A DNA stretch of 64,000 nt from Mycolicibacterium canariasense (GTDB taxonomy: Bacteria > Actinomycetota > Actinomycetes > Mycobacteriales > Mycobacteriaceae). Under the pieces are notes generated by a model. It was not told the origin of the DNA and did not search any database. It saw nothing but the letters and a program-made list of their open reading frames with translations. The stretch lies in NCBI RefSeq assembly GCF_002101555.1, contig NZ_LQOL01000063.1, forward strand, positions 1-64,000, written 5' to 3'. Position numbers and translations under genes: made by a program. Shown piece after piece: positions 61,695-64,000 of the stretch (position 1 is its first letter; every line of letters begins with the position of its first letter).

Positions 61695-62024
61695 TCAGTG
61701 GTCCTCGCAGTTCTCGTGGTCGTGGTCGTGGGCGATGGCGTGGTCATTGGCGTCGGTGAGCAGCGGGGCGGTCAGCAGCTCGTGGCGGTCGACGAGCTTC
61801 GCGAGCGTCGCAACCCAGTGGTCGTAGTACTCCCACTCCCCCCGTTCAGGTTCCGGGGTGGCTTCCCACTCCCCGATCGTCGCGATCAGGGTCTGCTGAA
61901 ACTCACTCCACGGGTAGTGGCGGAACTCCGAGAGCGCGAGGGCCAACCCGAATGCCCGGCGCTGCCATTCGTGGTCGAACTGCGGGGCAGCCTGGTCGGT
62001 GGTGCAGGTCTCGTGCAGCCTCAT
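61695..62024 (-). CDS. Nitrile hydratase accessory protein with His-rich tail
   Basis: 109 residues. The core (about 12-85) matches the nitrile hydratase activator/beta-like N-terminal family: FDHEWQRRAFGLALALSEF, PWSEFQQTLIATIGEWEATP and YYDHWVATLAKLVDRHELL. Such proteins carry the alpha subunit and insert cobalt by subunit swapping. The last 16 residues, HAIAHDHDHENCEDH, have six His and one Cys, suggesting cobalt binding. ATG overlaps the nthA stop by four bases; cbtB follows. Confidence 0.9.
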   Translation of the reverse strand: MRLHETCTTDQAAPQFDHEWQRRAFGLALALSEFRHYPWSEFQQTLIATIGEWEATPEPERGEWEYYDHWVATLAKLVDRHELLTAPLLTDANDHAIAHDHDHENCEDH

Positions 62025-62641
62025 GACGCGGGACCGGCCAACGCCACGCCGATCATCGACTCGGTGGTCACCAGATCCATCAGCATCTCGTCAGTGAAAT
62101 CATCTGTGCCCGCAGGCCTTTCAGGGATGACGAACCATCGCGAGTGGCCACTGGAGTCCCATACCTTGATTTCGGTATCGGCCGGCAGATCGACTCCGAC
62201 CTCGGCGAGCACCTTGCGTGGTTCCCGCGCGGCCCGCGCCCGGAATGTCGGATCCTTGTACCAGTACGGCGGCAGACCGAGCACCGGCCACGGGAAGCAT
62301 GAGCACAGCGTGCAGATCACCAGGTTGTGCACCCCGGGCGTATTGGCGACGGCCTGTAGGTGCTCACCCTCGGCACCGGCCATACCCTCGGGCAGGTTCA
62401 GTTCGGCGACGGCCGCGGGGGTGTCGACCACGATCTTGGCGGCGAACTCCGGATCGGTCCAAGCCTTGACGACGATCTTCTTGCCGTTGAGTGGGGTCAT
62501 CTCCGTCTCGAAGTAGGCGAGCACCTTGTCGACGGTTTGCGGTGTGATCACGCCCTTTTCGATGAGCAGCGCCTCCAAGGCGGCCACCTGTTTGGAGCTG
62601 ATCTCCTCGCGGTCGGGCGGGTAGGCGAACTGGCCGGTCAT
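62021..62641 (-). CDS. nthA: Cobalt-type nitrile hydratase alpha subunit
   Basis: 206 residues. The metal site CTLCSC lies at residues 110-115 (Cys110, Cys113, Cys115), with Thr in second place as in cobalt enzymes (iron types have Ser). FPWPVLGLPPYWYKDPTFRA follows. It hydrates nitriles to amides with the beta subunit in the cytoplasm. Gene order beta-alpha is also typical of the cobalt type. ATG overlaps the nthB stop by four bases. Confidence 0.95.
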   Translation of the reverse strand: MTGQFAYPPDREEISSKQVAALEALLIEKGVITPQTVDKVLAYFETEMTPLNGKKIVVKAWTDPEFAAKIVVDTPAAVAELNLPEGMAGAEGEHLQAVANTPGVHNLVICTLCSCFPWPVLGLPPYWYKDPTFRARAAREPRKVLAEVGVDLPADTEIKVWDSSGHSRWFVIPERPAGTDDFTDEMLMDLVTTESMIGVALAGPAS

Positions 62642-63372
62642 GCTTCCTCCTCGATCGGCGCCAGATAGGCTTCGAACAGCTCGGCGTAGAGCTTCAGCGG
62701 GCCGCCCTCGGCGCGCGGACCCCAGATTTCACCCGGGTCGAATTCGACGATGTAGATCGGCATCGGGTCACCGATCCCGTCGCCGGTATTGGTGAAGTAG
62801 CCGTAGTCGCCCTCGAAGACCCGTTCCACTACGCCGACCCGCCCACGCAGGTATCCCGGCAGTCGGCTGTGCGCATCGGCAGCGACGTTGGTGATACGCA
62901 CCTGCGAGCCGACCGCGAACTTGGGGTGCGCGACGTCGCGGCGTGGGCTGTCGCCGAGGCGCAGATAGGCGATCACCTGATCGTCGATGGCCGGCAGGTC
63001 CCGGCCTGCTGCCGGGGTGAGTTCGGCAATCCGGTCGGCGAGTTCCTCTTCGGTGACATAGCCCTTGTCGATGAAGAACTGGATGATGCCACCCAACCAC
63101 TTCTCGTAGTAGCGGAACTTGAAGTAGTCGAACGGGTTCATCGCCTCTGCGCCGGTGCGCAGGTCGGCCCATGTCCACTCGTCTTGGAACGCGGTGGGCA
63201 CCTCATCGATGGGATACTCCGGCAAGGCCTTGCTGAGGTGGTTCGACAATCCCATCATCGCGACATGAATGCCGAAGATCCGTTTCTCCCAGTCCTCGAC
63301 GAAGACTCGCTTCTCCAGGGTGAGCGGCTCGGGCAATCCCTCGAGGCCGCCGAGATAGTGCTGCAGTTTCAT
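62638..63372 (-). CDS. nthB: Cobalt-type nitrile hydratase beta subunit
   Basis: 244 residues. N-terminal MKLQHYLGGLEGLPEPLTLE, WEKRIFGIHVAMMGLSNHL, central YYEKWLGGIIQFFIDKGYVT, and the C-terminal barrel GSQVRITNVAADAHSRLPGY, RGRVGVVERVFEGDY plus YIVEFDPGEIWG. All are standard for the family and length is normal. It starts by ATGA overlap with the DUF1097 gene and precedes nthA. Confidence 0.95.
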   Translation of the reverse strand: MKLQHYLGGLEGLPEPLTLEKRVFVEDWEKRIFGIHVAMMGLSNHLSKALPEYPIDEVPTAFQDEWTWADLRTGAEAMNPFDYFKFRYYEKWLGGIIQFFIDKGYVTEEELADRIAELTPAAGRDLPAIDDQVIAYLRLGDSPRRDVAHPKFAVGSQVRITNVAADAHSRLPGYLRGRVGVVERVFEGDYGYFTNTGDGIGDPMPIYIVEFDPGEIWGPRAEGGPLKLYAELFEAYLAPIEEEA

Positions 63373-63893
63373 CAGGCAGGGCTTCCTTCTGTGGACGGGG
63401 TCACTGCGGACTTCGTGGTCATGACCGTCGCGAGGTATTCGGAGAGGAAACCGAACGATGCGCCGAGGACGCAGGCCCCGGCGGCGACCAGGCCGGGGTG
63501 CGAGATGGTGGTCACGGTGATGTCATTGCCCCGCCCGGCGACCGTCGACACCGTGGAGGCAAATCCGACGACGACGGCCGGGGTGGTGGCCAGCAGTGGC
63601 ACCCAGGATGCCTGCACCATGACTGCACTGCCGACGCCGACGGCGACGGCGGTGACCAGCAGGGTGCCGCCCATCAGATGGGCGGCATACAGGCTGGCGG
63701 AAGCGATCACCACACCGACGAGATTCGACGAGACCGAACGGACCCAGCCTGCCACGCCTCCTCCGACGAAGAAGAATGCTGCCCAGGCCAGGAACACCAC
63801 CCAGATGGGCACTGTGATGACTTCAGCAGTGAATGCGACTGCCACGCCGCCAAGCACGCCGATGCTCAGCGTCAAGGCTGTCCGAGAATCCAT
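63372..63893 (-). CDS. DUF1097-like six-helix membrane protein
   Basis: 173 residues with about five or six hydrophobic segments. LGGVAVAFTAEVITVPIWVV, FLAWAAFFFVGGGVAGWVRS and a later LVAAGACVLGASFGFLSEYL are DUF1097-like. First gene of the nitrile hydratase operon and overlapping nthB by four bases, so it probably serves the pathway, for example as a channel for nitrile, amide or metal. GAAGG lies upstream of the ATG at 63893. Function not known. Confidence 0.78.
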   Translation of the reverse strand: MDSRTALTLSIGVLGGVAVAFTAEVITVPIWVVFLAWAAFFFVGGGVAGWVRSVSSNLVGVVIASASLYAAHLMGGTLLVTAVAVGVGSAVMVQASWVPLLATTPAVVVGFASTVSTVAGRGNDITVTTISHPGLVAAGACVLGASFGFLSEYLATVMTTKSAVTPSTEGSPA

Positions 63894-64000
63894 GGCGCAC
63901 CTTCTCTGAATCTGGGGGATGGCTCGCTTCGTCTCCGGAGCGAGCTACGATGAAATAAGCTTTGTGCCAGTGGGTTTCAGCGGTGTTACAGGTGGATTGC
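63894..64000. promoter_or_regulatory. Upstream region of the nitrile hydratase operon
   Basis: The promoter region of the operon is at the window edge. It holds an inverted repeat GCTCGCT (63922-63928) / AGCGAGC (63939-63945). No cobalamin riboswitch pattern was seen in the visible 107 bp. Further upstream sequence is outside the window. Confidence 0.45.

Noticed and set aside
63894..64000. Cobalamin riboswitch before the nitrile hydratase/cbt operon
   Set aside because: No conserved B12-box-like sequence in the visible 107 bp; the rest is outside the window.

Overview
The window is high-GC actinobacterial DNA. It most likely comes from a fast-growing environmental Mycobacterium (Mycolicibacterium). 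The block pdxT-tesB-pdxS-(LemA/Nudix)-pimA-patA-pgsA-HIT-thrS matches the conserved phosphatidylinositol mannoside neighbourhood of mycobacteria. A DUF222/HNH '13E12' protein, an MPT63-like secreted protein and a long-form isocitrate lyase point the same way. GTG starts and GTGA/ATGA stop-start overlaps are common. No rRNA, tRNA, insertion sequence or CRISPR array was seen.

Layout. (1) 1-10.4 kb, minus strand: the edge of a GT39 glycosyltransferase, vitamin B6 synthase (pdxS/pdxT), an acyl-CoA thioesterase, the PIM operon (pgsA, patA, pimA) with a LemA-like/Nudix fusion, a HIT-family Ap4A enzyme, thrS, a PGPGW membrane protein and a hotdog thioesterase. (2) 10.5-22.3 kb: lutABC lactate oxidation (plus strand) and a complete L-rhamnose operon rhaM-transporter-rhaI-rhaEW-rhaB-lacI (minus strand). 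The same palindrome, TTGAAACGTTTCAA, lies in front of both. Rhamnose is predicted to yield DHAP plus lactate, and LutABC would oxidise the lactate. (3) 22.3-46.5 kb: mixed genes, including an HD protein with a divergent PfpI/AraC regulator, a broken phosphotransferase pseudogene, glycogen phosphorylase plus phosphoketolase, an MPT63-like protein, two FMN monooxygenases, an RclC-like/ECF sigma/anti-sigma operon, isocitrate lyase 2, a TetR-controlled MFS pump, an orphan FetB-like permease and two CNNM/CBS proteins.

(4) 46.7-52.8 kb, minus strand: a catabolic cluster of unknown substrate. It has an IclR regulator, an MFS transporter, a cyclase-family hydrolase, a TRAP-type large permease with an unusually small partner and no binding protein, and a fusion of a 6-phosphogluconate-dehydrogenase-like domain to a complete RraA-like aldolase. 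The palindrome GATAGTCACTATC precedes both transcription units. (5) 53.2-59.0 kb: an NCS1 nucleobase/ureide permease, a tandem nitrilase-superfamily hydrolase whose second half has lost its cysteine, a LysR regulator and an iron-type alcohol dehydrogenase. (6) 59.0-64 kb: a cobalt nitrile hydratase locus. The operon runs DUF1097 membrane protein, nthB, nthA, His-tailed accessory protein, cbtB, cbtA. Next to it is a divergent MarR/AmiC-like regulatory pair around a nested inverted repeat.

The most novel points are the coupling of nitrile hydratase to CbtAB cobalt uptake, the IclR/TRAP/RraA-fusion cluster with its paired operators, the half-dead double nitrilase, and the rhamnose-lactate regulon. 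Functions come from recognising families by eye. Substrates and regulatory links are inference.
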